Of a stretch of 64,000 nucleotides of DNA, positions 25,776-34,913 are shown piece after piece. The stretch covers positions 1 through 64,000 of the forward strand of contig JASBUI010000013.1 of NCBI GenBank assembly GCA_030148005.1, given 5' to 3'. The DNA comes from Paracoccaceae bacterium. Its GTDB lineage: Bacteria > Pseudomonadota > Alphaproteobacteria > Rhodobacterales > Rhodobacteraceae. How positions within the stretch are numbered: the stretch's first letter is position 1; every line of letters begins with the position of its first letter. The notes beneath the pieces are model-generated. The model had not been told where the DNA came from. It searched no databases and saw only the letters and a program-made list of their open reading frames with translations. The position numbers were made by a program, and so were the translations under genes.

Positions 25776-26642
25776 ATGCGATTTATGCACAACTCGAATT
25801 GGGATGATCTAAGACATGTTTTGGCGGTTATTGACGCCGGAACAGTGAGCGGGGCGGCGCGAAAGCTGCGTGTTAACCATGCCACGGTGCTACGGCGGAT
25901 TTCCGCCTTCGAAGATCACCATGGGTTCACACTTTTTGAGAAAGGGCCGCAAGGCTACAAGGTGCCCGCTGATCGCCAAAAGCTGGTCAGTGCCATCCGC
26001 GAGGTTGAGGCTTCGATGGCCTCTGTGGACCGGATCGTGAAAGGGACGATTGCGCCGCTTTCAGGTGTCATGCGCGTGACATCGACCGACACTTTTTGCC
26101 AAGCGATTCTTCCGCCCATTCTGGCGCAACTGACAGGTCAGGCAGAGGGGCTGTCGCTGGAACTGATCTGTTCGAACACCCCGCTTGATATGTCGCGGAT
26201 GATGGCGGATATCGCGGTTCGCCCCACGATCAACCTATCGCCGGATCTTTTTGGCGTGCGCGCCGGGGCGCTTGGGTTCGACCTTTACTCGCAGGACGGG
26301 CAGACGAAAAAATGGCTGGGCCTGATCGGCCAGCTTGGCCGGTCTGTAGCGGCTGAATGGATGGCGCTGAATGTCGCCCCGGATCAGATCGCCGGTTCAA
26401 GCGACAGTTTTCTGGTTTTGCGCGAATTGGCAGCGGCCGGGCAGGGGCAGGTCATCCTGCCTTGCGTTCTGGGCGACCGCGACCCGCGTCTTCAACGGAT
26501 GCCGGGCATCGTGCCACGCATGGAAGTGCCGATCTGGGTGGCAAGCCATATCGATCTGGCGCAGGGGCCAAGGCTTCGCCGTTTGCGCGAGGATCTGGCA
26601 GATGCGCTTTGGCAGGAAAATGACGCCTTGGTCGGTGCCTAA
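25776..26642 (+). CDS. LysR-family transcriptional regulator
   Basis: This 288-residue protein has the LysR N-terminal winged helix (DLRHVLAVIDAGTVSGAARKLRVNHATVLRRISAFEDH) and a substrate-binding-like C-terminal domain. Two ATGs three codons apart (25776, 25785) are possible; AAGGG lies close to the first. It is divergent from the cytochrome c' gene, the usual arrangement for a LysR target. The effector is unknown. It converges on the small membrane protein gene and overlaps its stop by four bases. Confidence 0.93.
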   Translation: MRFMHNSNWDDLRHVLAVIDAGTVSGAARKLRVNHATVLRRISAFEDHHGFTLFEKGPQGYKVPADRQKLVSAIREVEASMASVDRIVKGTIAPLSGVMRVTSTDTFCQAILPPILAQLTGQAEGLSLELICSNTPLDMSRMMADIAVRPTINLSPDLFGVRAGALGFDLYSQDGQTKKWLGLIGQLGRSVAAEWMALNVAPDQIAGSSDSFLVLRELAAAGQGQVILPCVLGDRDPRLQRMPGIVPRMEVPIWVASHIDLAQGPRLRRLREDLADALWQENDALVGA

Positions 26643-26821
26643 CGGCTGATCCGCCCCTTGGGTGTGGCTTGCGGGGTAAGCCATTCGGGCCAGCCGTAAA
26701 TACGCTCAACGGCGTAAAGCGCAAGGCAGATCGCGACGATGGCAAAGACGAACTTTATGCGCCCCTCAGAGGGTGGGTTCTTTGCCCACCGCGACATCCG
26801 CAGGAGCCAGCGATAGTTCAT
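26639..26821 (-). CDS. small single-pass membrane protein coupled to hpt
   Basis: This is a 60-residue protein with one transmembrane helix ([20 protein letters not shown]) between a basic N-terminal tail with [10 protein letters not shown] and a short C-terminus [14 protein letters not shown]. Its ATG overlaps the hpt stop as ATGA, which implies translational coupling. I recall similar small proteins beside hpt in related bacteria but know no function. The overlap, the membrane-protein composition and the conserved Pro/Trp residues make it unlikely to be a chance ORF. Confidence 0.75.
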   Translation of the reverse strand: MNYRWLLRMSRWAKNPPSEGRIKFVFAIVAICLALYAVERIYGWPEWLTPQATPKGRISR

Positions 26822-27357
26822 TCGGTGAACCTGACCGAGCCGATATAGGGCAGGTTGCGGTTTCGCTGGGCGTAGTCGATGCCATAGCCCACAACAAAGG
26901 CGTCGGGGATTTCAAAACCGGTCCATGTCGCCTTGATATCAACCTCGCGGCGCGAGGGCTTATCAAGCAGCGCGATGGTTTCGAGCCGCCTTGGACCCCG
27001 CGATTCGAGCAGGCCGATGACGTGTTTAAGGGTAAACCCTGTATCCACGATATCCTCGACGACAAGCACATCGCGCCCGCCAATCTCACCGCGCAGGTCC
27101 TTGAGGATGCGCACTTCGCGGCTTGAGGTCATTTCGTTGCCGTAGGACGATGCCTCTAGAAAGTCGACCTCGACCGGAAGCTCAAGCTCTCGCACCAGAT
27201 CGGCAATGAAAACGAAAGAGCCGCGCAAAAGGCCGACCACGATAAGCTTGTCGGTGCCTGCAAAGGCAATTTCTATTTCCTTGGCCAGCGCCTCGACACG
27301 GGCGGCGATCGCCTTGGCCGAGATCAACTCGTCGATGACATAGGGTCTGCGGGCCAT
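26818..27357 (-). CDS. hpt: hypoxanthine phosphoribosyltransferase
   Basis: This 179-residue purine-salvage enzyme transfers phosphoribose from PRPP to hypoxanthine or guanine. The PRPP-binding loop is [17 protein letters not shown]. The flexible loop SYGNEMTSS and the purine-recognition [10 protein letters not shown] and [22 protein letters not shown] are all present. The length is normal. It is divergent from the COQ10-like gene, with a 64-base spacer. Confidence 0.96.
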   Translation of the reverse strand: MARRPYVIDELISAKAIAARVEALAKEIEIAFAGTDKLIVVGLLRGSFVFIADLVRELELPVEVDFLEASSYGNEMTSSREVRILKDLRGEIGGRDVLVVEDIVDTGFTLKHVIGLLESRGPRRLETIALLDKPSRREVDIKATWTGFEIPDAFVVGYGIDYAQRNRNLPYIGSVRFTE

Positions 27358-27421
27358 CTATCCCCCTTGAATTCCGGGGCAGAGTTTACGACACCTTGCC
27401 CAACTTACTTGGGAGTAACGG

Positions 27422-27871
27422 ATGCCGACGCATCAGGAAACACGGAAATTGCCATATTCTGCGGCGCAGATGTACGATCTTGTCGCAGATGTCGCCAGAT
27501 ACCCCGAGTTTCTGCCGTGGTGCGCGGCGGCGCGGATCACCTCGCGCACGCCGCAGGGTCCGGCCGAGGTTATGATTGCCGAGCTTGTGATCTCGTTCAA
27601 AGTGTTTCGCGAACGCTTTGGAAGCCGCGTGACGCTTTACCCCGACGAGATGAAGATCGACACCGAGTATCTGGAAGGCCCTTTCAGCCACATGCGCTCT
27701 ACCTGGGGCTTTACCGATACGCCGACGGGCTGTGACGTGGATTTCTTTGTCGATTTCGAGTTTCGAAATGCCATTTTGCGCGGCGTGGTCGGTGTGGTTT
27801 TCAATGATGCCATGCAGCGCGTGGTCAGGGCGTTCGAGCGGCGCGCAGATGCGCTTTACGGCGGAAAATAG
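27422..27871 (+). CDS. COQ10/RatA-like START-domain protein
   Basis: This 149-residue polyketide-cyclase/START-like protein carries MYDLVADVARYPEFLPWCAAARI and the C-terminal DAMQRVVRAFERRADALYG. The family includes mitochondrial COQ10, a ubiquinone-binding protein needed for respiration, and E. coli RatA, once called a toxin. In alphaproteobacteria the COQ10-like role is more likely. The start follows GGAG. The PrpD-family gene begins nine bases downstream. Confidence 0.9.
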   Translation: MPTHQETRKLPYSAAQMYDLVADVARYPEFLPWCAAARITSRTPQGPAEVMIAELVISFKVFRERFGSRVTLYPDEMKIDTEYLEGPFSHMRSTWGFTDTPTGCDVDFFVDFEFRNAILRGVVGVVFNDAMQRVVRAFERRADALYGGK

Positions 27872-27880
27872 GAAGCATAG

Positions 27881-29173
27881 ATGGGCATAGCGGTTGCTGA
27901 AAAGCTGGCAGAGTTTGCAGCGGCCGATATGGCGGCCCATGAAGGCGCGCGCCAAATGGTGCGCCTGTCGATCTTTGACTGGGCAAGCTGCGGTATCGCG
28001 GGCCAGTCAGAGCCGGTTGCGCGCATCCTGCGCCAAAGGGTCACCGAAGATGGCGGGCGCCCCGAGGCAAGCCTGATCGGCGGCCAAAAGGTTCCCGCGC
28101 GGGCCGCAGCGCTGGCAAATGGCACCGCGTCACATGCGCTTGACTACGACGATACGCATTTTGCCCATATCGGACATCCCTCGGTCGCGGTCATCCCCGC
28201 CGCATTGGCGATGGCCGAGGCGGGCGGCGCCGGGATGGACCAGTTGATCGATGCCGCGCTCGTCGGGGTCGAGGCAAGCGTCAGAATTGGCCAATGGCTG
28301 GGGCGGGGGCACTATCAGATCGGATTTCACCAGACGGCCACGGCGGGGGCCTTTGGGGCCACGCTTGCCTGCGCGCGGCTAATGGGGCTGACGCCCGGGC
28401 AAACGGTGCATGCACTTGGGCTGGCGGCGACGCGCGCTTCGGGGCTCAAATCGCAATTTGGAACCATGGGTAAACCCTATAACGCAGGGATCGCCGCCGA
28501 AAGCGGGGTCGAGACGGCGCGCCTTGCCGCGCTTGGCATGACCTCTTCGCCGGAGGCTTTGGCAGGCTCGCAAGGCTTTGGGCCGACGCATGCAGGCGCG
28601 GGCGATGAGACGGCTTTTGACCAGATGGGCCAGAGTTACATTTTTGAAAGCATCAGCCACAAGTTTCACGCCTGCTGTCACGGAACGCATGCAGCGATCG
28701 AGGCGCTTGGCGCGCTAAGGCTTGATCCTGCGCAGGTCAAAAGCATCGTTATCGAAACGCATCCTGCATGGATGAGCGTGTGCAACAAGCCCGGCGCGGC
28801 GACCGGCCTTGAGGCCAAGTTCAGCTACAAGGTGGTTGCGGGGATGGTTCTTTGCGGTGTCGATACCGCAAGCCCGGCAAGCTTTGATGACGCCCTTGGC
28901 GCCGACCCTGCAATCCGCGCGATTGCCGATATTACCCAGGTCATCGCCAGTCCCGAACTGACCGAGACGCAGGCGCGTGTTAAGGCGGCGATGGTTGGGG
29001 GCGCCGCCAAAAGGGCCGAGCATGATCTGACCGCGCCCATCTCTCTTGAAGCGCGCGAGAAGCGGCTGCGCATCAAGGCCGCGCGGATGCTGGGCGATCA
29101 GGCGGCGGCGTCCCTGTGGCAAGCGGTCCAAGCGCGGGCGCTAAGCGGAATTCTTTCAGAGCTTCAGGGCTAA
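27881..29173 (+). CDS. MmgE/PrpD family protein
   Basis: This 430-residue protein shows the MmgE/PrpD pattern: an N-terminal helical domain with FDWASCGIAGQ, then NGTASHALDYDDTHFAHIGHPS and KFHACCHGTHAAIEAL. The family contains 2-methylcitrate dehydratase (PrpD) and cis-aconitate or unknown hydro-lyases. No other prp gene is close, so a methylcitrate role is not supported by context. It is likely co-transcribed with the COQ10-like gene. Confidence 0.9.
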   Translation: MGIAVAEKLAEFAAADMAAHEGARQMVRLSIFDWASCGIAGQSEPVARILRQRVTEDGGRPEASLIGGQKVPARAAALANGTASHALDYDDTHFAHIGHPSVAVIPAALAMAEAGGAGMDQLIDAALVGVEASVRIGQWLGRGHYQIGFHQTATAGAFGATLACARLMGLTPGQTVHALGLAATRASGLKSQFGTMGKPYNAGIAAESGVETARLAALGMTSSPEALAGSQGFGPTHAGAGDETAFDQMGQSYIFESISHKFHACCHGTHAAIEALGALRLDPAQVKSIVIETHPAWMSVCNKPGAATGLEAKFSYKVVAGMVLCGVDTASPASFDDALGADPAIRAIADITQVIASPELTETQARVKAAMVGGAAKRAEHDLTAPISLEAREKRLRIKAARMLGDQAAASLWQAVQARALSGILSELQG

Positions 29174-29205
29174 AACAAAACGGGCCCGCCAGTTTGGCAG
29201 GCCCG
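29172..29205 (-). terminator. terminator of amtB overlapping the MmgE/PrpD stop
   Basis: Minus strand: a hairpin of CGGGCC and GGCCCG arms (29181-29205) with one mismatch inside, followed by TTTTGTTTT. The T-tract lies over the end of the convergent MmgE/PrpD gene, so one hairpin may serve both transcripts. Confidence 0.7.
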
Positions 29206-29230
29206 AAGCTGTTTGACTGAACCTGCCGGG

Positions 29231-30412
29231 TCAGGACGTAAAGTCGTAGGCACGCTCACCGTGGACGGCAAGGTCAAGGCCCTGACGCTCTGTGTCTGCA
29301 TCAACGCGCAGCGGCGTGATCAGCGCGACCAGTTTGACCAGAATGACCGTCATCACGATGGTAAAGACACCGACGATGGCCAGACCGCCCAATTGCGCCA
29401 TCCACGATCCTGCTCCGAAGGCGGCGATCATGATGGTTCCGAAGATGCCGCCGACACCGTGCACGGCAAAGACATCGAGCGTATCGTCGATCTTGGCCTT
29501 GTTGCGCACGAAATAGACCGCTTCCTGACAAAGGATGCCCGCAACAGCGCCGATGATCAGTGCCTCGACAGGGCCGACAAAGCCCGATGCAGGAGTGATA
29601 GAGGCAAGGCCAGCGATGGTGCCTGTCACGATACCTACAAGCGATGCCTTGCCGTATTTGATCCGCTCCCAAAGGGCCCAGGTCAGTGAGGCTGTCGCCG
29701 CCGAGATATGGGTGACGGTCAGCGCCATCGCCGCGCCGCCATCGGCTGCAAGCTGTGATCCGCCGTTAAAGCCGAACCAACCGACCCACAGCATTGCCGC
29801 GCCGATCATGACCATGCCGGGGTTGTGCGGTGGTTTGGACCGGTCCGAACGCGCGCCAAGGAAGACGGCGATGACAAGGGCGGCAAGCCCGGCGGTTTCG
29901 TGAACCACGATACCGCCTGCGAAATCGCGAACGCCAACCTCACCCAGAATGCCGCCATCGGACAGCATGCCTCCGCCCCAGATCCAGTGAACGACGGGCG
30001 CATAGACCAGAAGCATCCAGAGGGCCGAGAAGAGAAGGACAAAGCCAAAACCGATCCGCTCGACATAGGCGCCGACGATCAGGGCCGGTGTGATGATGGC
30101 AAAGGTCATCTGGAAGGCAAAGAACAGCACTTCGGGCAGGGTGCCCGACAAGCTTTCGGCGGTGACGCCGGACAGGAACATCTTGTCCAGACCGCCCCAG
30201 ATGCCGCTTTCGCCGGGCCCAAAGGCAATCGAGTATCCCACGACCAGCCACAGAACGCTCATCACGCAGGCAATTGCATAGCACTGCATAAAGACGCTTA
30301 GAACGTTTCTGGCGCGCACAAGCCCGCCGTAAAACAGGGCAAGGCCCGGCAATGTCATGAACAGCACAAGTGCCGTTGCTACTATAATCCAGGCGGTATC
30401 CGCTCCGTTCAT
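29231..30412 (-). CDS. amtB: ammonium transporter
   Basis: This 393-residue Amt-family channel has eleven predicted helices. The twin pore histidines are in GIVVHETAGLAAL and DVFAVHGVGGIFG. The start at MNGADTAW (30412) is chosen over the track start. The usual partner glnK is not upstream or downstream; the spacer to cinA holds no PII gene. The C-terminal tail TPLRVDADTERQGLDLAVHGERAYDF is the usual PII-contact region, so a PII protein is probably encoded elsewhere. Confidence 0.95.
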   Translation of the reverse strand: MNGADTAWIIVATALVLFMTLPGLALFYGGLVRARNVLSVFMQCYAIACVMSVLWLVVGYSIAFGPGESGIWGGLDKMFLSGVTAESLSGTLPEVLFFAFQMTFAIITPALIVGAYVERIGFGFVLLFSALWMLLVYAPVVHWIWGGGMLSDGGILGEVGVRDFAGGIVVHETAGLAALVIAVFLGARSDRSKPPHNPGMVMIGAAMLWVGWFGFNGGSQLAADGGAAMALTVTHISAATASLTWALWERIKYGKASLVGIVTGTIAGLASITPASGFVGPVEALIIGAVAGILCQEAVYFVRNKAKIDDTLDVFAVHGVGGIFGTIMIAAFGAGSWMAQLGGLAIVGVFTIVMTVILVKLVALITPLRVDADTERQGLDLAVHGERAYDFTS

Positions 30413-30566
30413 CGCTCCATCCCTTATCTGATGACCGTTGTAGGTTGGGCGTATCAAACGGATGGCGGGCGCAAATAAAAGCGGCGCGGGCGGCTGGGCC
30501 TGCCCAAAACGCGGGCAGTTTTGCGTTTGCTTAAGTTATGGGCAAGATTTGCGGCAGATGCACAAA

Positions 30567-31046
30567 TTATGATCGCTTAGAGGATGCCGCTTGCCCAAGC
30601 ATCTTTAGAGCATGCTCGACCGCGCCCGCGCGCACGTGATTTCGGCCAATTGCGCCAAATTCCACCGTCTCGCTCTGGCAGGCACCCTTTGTTGCAAGGG
30701 CAAAGCAAACACGACCCTCGGGTTTGAACTCTGACCCGCCCGGGCCGGCTATCCCGGTGATGGATAGGGCCAGCGTTGCATCTGAGCGCTCTAGCGCGCC
30801 CTTGGCCATTTCTTCGGCCACAGGGCGCGACACGGCGCCAAATTCGTCCAGCGTCGCCTTGCCCACGCCCAGCATCTCGATCTTGGCGGCGTTGGTGTAG
30901 GTGACAAAACCCCGGTCGAAGATATCCGAAGACCCCGGAACAGAGGTTATCGCCCCCGCCAGTAGACCCCCGGTGCAGCTTTCGGCGACAGCGATCATCT
31001 CGGCGCCTTGGCGGCAGATCGTCAAAAGCTGCTCAGGCGTCATCAA
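30567..31046 (-). CDS. pncC: CinA C-terminal domain protein (nicotinamide-nucleotide amidase)
   Basis: This 159-residue protein corresponds to the CinA C-terminal domain alone, with the motif AESCTGGLLAGAITSVPGSSDIFDRGFVTYTN. PncC hydrolyses NMN to nicotinate mononucleotide in NAD recycling. The length matches single-domain PncC. Its ATG overlaps the pgpA stop by four bases, at the end of the ispDF-pgpA-pncC operon. Confidence 0.92.
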   Translation of the reverse strand: MMTPEQLLTICRQGAEMIAVAESCTGGLLAGAITSVPGSSDIFDRGFVTYTNAAKIEMLGVGKATLDEFGAVSRPVAEEMAKGALERSDATLALSITGIAGPGGSEFKPEGRVCFALATKGACQSETVEFGAIGRNHVRAGAVEHALKMLGQAASSKRS

Positions 31047-31531
31047 AGCGCCCCATGGGCGATGGCGGCCGCGCCGGTGACGATAATGGCGGCAAAGATG
31101 CCTGCGATGACATCATCCAGCATGACCCCAAGAGGAGAGTTCAGCCGGTCGGCCCAGCCGATGGGGCCGGGTTTCCAGATGTCGAAGAGGCGAAACAAAA
31201 GAAAACCACCGATCCAGCCGGGATAGGGGAAAAGCCACGGGGCGGCGCCTGCAAACCACAGACCGGCCGACAGCGGCCAAAGCGCGATCCATTGGCCTGC
31301 GACCTCATCGATCACGATCTCAGAGGGGTCATGGTCCGATTGCCCGCGCGTGGCCTCGGCCGTGGCCCACCAGCCAACGAAGAAGACGGCGATCGTGGCT
31401 GCGGCCAGCAGGGGAAACCCCCCAAGCCCGTGCAAGGGCCATGCCACAAGGACCGCAGCCGCCGATCCCCATGTGCCGGGCGCGGGGCGCAGGTTTCCTA
31501 CCCCGAAGAAGGTTGCGATAAGGCGGCTCAT
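31043..31531 (-). CDS. pgpA: phosphatidylglycerophosphatase A
   Basis: This 162-residue membrane enzyme dephosphorylates phosphatidylglycerophosphate to phosphatidylglycerol. It carries [32 protein letters not shown] and [18 protein letters not shown], the diagnostic PgpA motifs with acidic residues. Four-base overlaps join it to ispDF upstream and pncC downstream. Confidence 0.95.
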   Translation of the reverse strand: MSRLIATFFGVGNLRPAPGTWGSAAAVLVAWPLHGLGGFPLLAAATIAVFFVGWWATAEATRGQSDHDPSEIVIDEVAGQWIALWPLSAGLWFAGAAPWLFPYPGWIGGFLLFRLFDIWKPGPIGWADRLNSPLGVMLDDVIAGIFAAIIVTGAAAIAHGAL

Positions 31532-32688
31532 CCGGCCACCAAAGTTGCCGTTGCGATCGCGGCAATCCCTTCCTGCCTGCCGGTAAAGCCAAGCCTTTCA
31601 GAGGTTGTCGCCTTAACGCTGACACAAGCCGGGTCCAGCTGCATGATCTCTGCCATTTTATTCCTCATTTCAACGGCATGCGGCCCGATCTTGGGCGTTT
31701 CGCAAACCAGGGTGCAGTCGATGTTCGACACGTTGTATCCACGTGCGCGGGCGCGCGACATCGCATGTTCCAGAAAGATCCGGCTGGCCGCGCCCTTCCA
31801 CTGCGGATCGCTGGGCGGAAAATGTTGGCCGATATCGCCTTCGGCCAGCGCGCCATAGATGGCGTCGGTGACCGCGTGCATGCCGACATCGGCATCAGAA
31901 TGACCCTGAAGGCCACGCTCATGGGCGATATCGACACCGCAGAGCGTGACAAAGGCGCCGGGCCCAAAGCGGTGCACGTCGTATCCGTTGCCCAGTCTGA
32001 CATCCATGTTTCTGCCTTTCAGAATAGCCTCGGCGCGCGCGAAATCCGCGGGGTAGGTGATTTTCAGGTTGGCTTCTGAGCCCGGAACGATCGCAACCTC
32101 GATCCCTGCGCTTCGCGCAACTTCCACATCATCCAAAGCGCCGCCGGGGTGTGCGGCGTGCGCGGCGCTGATCGCATCGAAATCAAAGCCTTGCGGCGTC
32201 TGGGCGCGAAAGAGGCCTGCGCGGTCGCGTGTGCCGGTCACTTTGGCATCTTCGCCCGTCCAAAGGGCGTCGGTGACGGCAAGTGCGGGCGCGGCGCCGC
32301 GTGAGGACTGTAGCGCCTGCAAAACGCTGGTGATCGTTGCGGCGTCGATACAGGGGCGGGCGACATCATGGATAAGCACATTTGCGATCCCGCGCCCGGC
32401 CAGTGCGCCAAGCCCGGCGCGCACGGATGCATCGCGCGTCTGGCCGCCTATGCAGACCTCAACCTTGTCCCACTGGCCGTAGGCCGATCTGTCCTTGATA
32501 TCCTCTGGGTTCAGGACAAGGACGATGTGGTCGATCTGTGGATGGTTCTGAAAGGCCCTTATGGTCCAGTCGGCAACGGCGCTGCCGCCAAGCATGCACC
32601 ATTGTTTGGGCTGCTCGCCGCCCGCGCGGATACCGCGTCCTGCGGCCACGATGACCGCTGCGTTTGGTGATGCGGGTGATTTGGTCAT
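31528..32688 (-). CDS. ispDF: bifunctional IspDF (MEP cytidylyltransferase / MECDP synthase)
   Basis: This 386-residue fusion catalyses two steps of the methylerythritol-phosphate isoprenoid pathway. The N-terminal IspD half starts [15 protein letters not shown] and contains [11 protein letters not shown]. The IspF half begins near residue 230 with [14 protein letters not shown], with metal ligands in DVHRF and LQGHSDADV. The fusion is common in alphaproteobacteria. The start at 32688 is preferred over the upstream one of the ORF track. It leads the ispDF-pgpA-pncC operon and is divergent from dusB. Confidence 0.96.
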   Translation of the reverse strand: MTKSPASPNAAVIVAAGRGIRAGGEQPKQWCMLGGSAVADWTIRAFQNHPQIDHIVLVLNPEDIKDRSAYGQWDKVEVCIGGQTRDASVRAGLGALAGRGIANVLIHDVARPCIDAATITSVLQALQSSRGAAPALAVTDALWTGEDAKVTGTRDRAGLFRAQTPQGFDFDAISAAHAAHPGGALDDVEVARSAGIEVAIVPGSEANLKITYPADFARAEAILKGRNMDVRLGNGYDVHRFGPGAFVTLCGVDIAHERGLQGHSDADVGMHAVTDAIYGALAEGDIGQHFPPSDPQWKGAASRIFLEHAMSRARARGYNVSNIDCTLVCETPKIGPHAVEMRNKMAEIMQLDPACVSVKATTSERLGFTGRQEGIAAIATATLVAG

Positions 32689-32868
32689 GACCGAAGGCTT
32701 AGGGCAGAGACGCGCAACTGGCAATGGCCCGTCCTGATCCGGTATAAGTGATTAAAAAATAGGCGTATCGTGTTTCAGGGCGGTTCTGAGTGGTCGTTTT
32801 CTTGTGGAAGTCTTGGCATTGGGCTAGCTAGAGGCAACTGCACAAGGATTAATCAACTGTCTCTTCAA

Positions 32869-33840
32869 GTGGCACATATAACGCTGGACCCGCCGGTTTT
32901 CCTTGCGCCCTTGGCCGGGATCACGGATTTGCCGTTCCGCAATCTAGTTCAAAGCTTTGGTGCGGGCCTTGTCGTCAGCGAGATGGTGGCAAGCCAGGAA
33001 ATGGTTCAGGCCAAGCCGGGCGTGCGTGAGCGGGCCGAACTTGGCGTTGATGCGCGCGGCACCTCGGTCCAGATCGCCGGGCGAGAGGCGGTTTGGATGG
33101 CGCGCGCGGCCCGGATGCTTGAAGACAACGGCGCACAGCTGATTGATATCAACATGGGATGTCCCGCCAAGAAGGTGACAAACGGCTATTCAGGTTCGGC
33201 GCTGATGCGCGATCTGGATCACGCGGTCACCTTGATTGCGGCGGTTGTCGAAGCGGTCGATGTTCCTGTGACGCTTAAGACGCGGCTTGGCTGGGACGAT
33301 GATTGCCTTAACGCCAGCGAACTTGCCCGGCGGGCCGAGGCGGCGGGCGTGTCGATGCTGACCATTCACGGGCGCACGCGTTGCCAGTTCTACAAGGGTC
33401 AGGCCGACTGGTCCGCGATCGCGGCGGTGAAGGATGCGGTGGATATTCCCGTGATTGCCAATGGCGATATCACATCGCCAAAGGCGGCGCGCGCGGCGCT
33501 TGCGGCCTCTGGGGCGGACGGTGTGATGGTGGGCCGCGGCGCGCAGGGGCGCCCTTGGATACTTGCCCAGATCGCGGCGAGCCTTTTTGGCAAGCCCGCG
33601 CCGGATGTGCCGCAAGGCGCGCAACTGGCGGATATGGTGCGCGGCCACTATGAGGCGATGCTGGAGTTCTACGGCCCCAAGCTTGGCGGGCGCGTCGCGC
33701 GCAAGCATCTGGGTTGGTACATGGATGAGGTCGGCACACCCTCGGCGCTGCGGCGCGAGGTTCTGACCCAAAGCGACACAAAACGCGTCAGCCTTCTTTT
33801 GGAGCAGGCAATCACTTGTGGTGAAAGGCAGGCGGCATGA
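32869..33840 (+). CDS. dusB: tRNA-dihydrouridine synthase DusB (NifR3)
   Basis: The FMN-dependent enzyme reduces uridines in tRNA. DPPVFLAPLAGITDLPFRNL, the catalytic Cys in NMGCPAKKV, and TIHGRTRCQFYKG are typical. The start is uncertain. The ORF-track GTG at 32770 gives 356 residues, of which the first 33 do not look like the family. GTG at 32869 gives 323 residues but has no ribosome-binding site. An in-frame CTG at 32857 lies eight bases after AAGGA. It is the first gene of the nifR3-ntrB-ntrC operon known in Rhodobacter and overlaps ntrB by four bases. Confidence 0.92.
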   Translation: MAHITLDPPVFLAPLAGITDLPFRNLVQSFGAGLVVSEMVASQEMVQAKPGVRERAELGVDARGTSVQIAGREAVWMARAARMLEDNGAQLIDINMGCPAKKVTNGYSGSALMRDLDHAVTLIAAVVEAVDVPVTLKTRLGWDDDCLNASELARRAEAAGVSMLTIHGRTRCQFYKGQADWSAIAAVKDAVDIPVIANGDITSPKAARAALAASGADGVMVGRGAQGRPWILAQIAASLFGKPAPDVPQGAQLADMVRGHYEAMLEFYGPKLGGRVARKHLGWYMDEVGTPSALRREVLTQSDTKRVSLLLEQAITCGERQAA

Positions 33841-34913
33841 TCCCCGACGACCGACTTTTGTGGGCCTCGCTTCCGGTTCCGGCGTTCATTCTGGATAGCG
33901 CGGATCGGATAACCGACACCAACCCGGCGGCCGAAGGGTTTCTGAACACCTCGGCGCGGGCGCTTTTGAACTCTCCCATCTGGGACATGGTGATGGTCGA
34001 TGCGCCGCTGGAAGAGGCGTTTGCGCGGGTGCGCACGGGCCGCGCGCCGCTTTTTGTCAATGATGTTGAGGTCGGCGGCGGCTCTCGCGCGCCAATGCAC
34101 TGCAATATCCAGATCGCGCCGATTTCAGGCGATCCCGAGGCGGTTCTGCTGCTGATTTCCCCGCGTGAGCTTAACGGGCGGATGTCACCGGCCAAATCGG
34201 CGGCCAAATCAGCCATCGGCATGGCCGAAATGTTGGCCCATGAGATCAAGAACCCGTTGGCAGGGATCACGGGGGCGGCGCAGTTTCTGGCGATGAACCT
34301 TGAAGCGGAAGACCGCGAGATGACGGATCTGATTGTCGAGGAAAGCCGCCGGATCGTAAAACTTCTTGAGCAGGTCGAACAATTTGGAAACCTGCGCCCG
34401 CCTGTGCGGCGCGCGGTCAATATTCACGATCTTCTGGACCGCGCCCGGCGCTCGGCGATGGTCGGCTTTGCCGCCAATATGAAGATCATCGAAGATTATG
34501 ACCCCTCATTGCCGCTGACCTACGCCGATGGCGATCAGCTGTTGCAGGTGTTTTTGAACCTTCTGAAGAACGCTGCCGAAGCGGCCCGCCGGGGCGGTGG
34601 CGGGGGCGGCACATTGCGGCTGCACACCTATTACGAACAATCACTGCGCTTGCGGCGCAAGGATGGGACCGGGCGCCCGGTTCCCCTTCAGATCGAGATC
34701 ATTGACGATGGTCCCGGCCTACCGCCCGAGATTGCAGGGGATATCTTTGAGCCCTTCGTTTCGGGGCGTGAGAACGGCACCGGCCTTGGCCTTGCGCTGG
34801 TGTCCAAGATCATCACCGAACACGAAGGCTGGATCGGTGTCGAAAGCGTGCCGGGGCGCACTGTCTTTCGCGTGTCCTTGCCTGTTGCCCCCAAATCCGA
34901 GGAGAATACCTGA
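33837..34913 (+). CDS. ntrB: nitrogen sensor histidine kinase NtrB
   Basis: This 358-residue cytoplasmic two-component kinase senses nitrogen status through PII. An N-terminal PAS domain (residues 1-110) precedes the phosphoacceptor His135 in [20 protein letters not shown]. The ATP-binding boxes are [12 protein letters not shown] (N), [10 protein letters not shown] (G1) and [13 protein letters not shown] (G2). It has no membrane segments. Its ATG overlaps the dusB stop (ATGA), and its stop overlaps the ntrC start by one base, so expression is tightly coupled. Confidence 0.97.
   Translation: MIPDDRLLWASLPVPAFILDSADRITDTNPAAEGFLNTSARALLNSPIWDMVMVDAPLEEAFARVRTGRAPLFVNDVEVGGGSRAPMHCNIQIAPISGDPEAVLLLISPRELNGRMSPAKSAAKSAIGMAEMLAHEIKNPLAGITGAAQFLAMNLEAEDREMTDLIVEESRRIVKLLEQVEQFGNLRPPVRRAVNIHDLLDRARRSAMVGFAANMKIIEDYDPSLPLTYADGDQLLQVFLNLLKNAAEAARRGGGGGGTLRLHTYYEQSLRLRRKDGTGRPVPLQIEIIDDGPGLPPEIAGDIFEPFVSGRENGTGLGLALVSKIITEHEGWIGVESVPGRTVFRVSLPVAPKSEENT

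Noticed and set aside
30413-30566. glnK gene expected before amtB
   Set aside because: The 154-base spacer cannot hold a 112-residue PII protein, and no PII motif is seen in any frame.
32814-32829. Sigma-54-like GG-N10-GC pattern (TGGCATTGGGCTAGCT) upstream of dusB
   Set aside because: The spacing fits, but the -12 element is weak, and NtrC here lacks the loop needed for sigma-54 contact. The match is probably chance.
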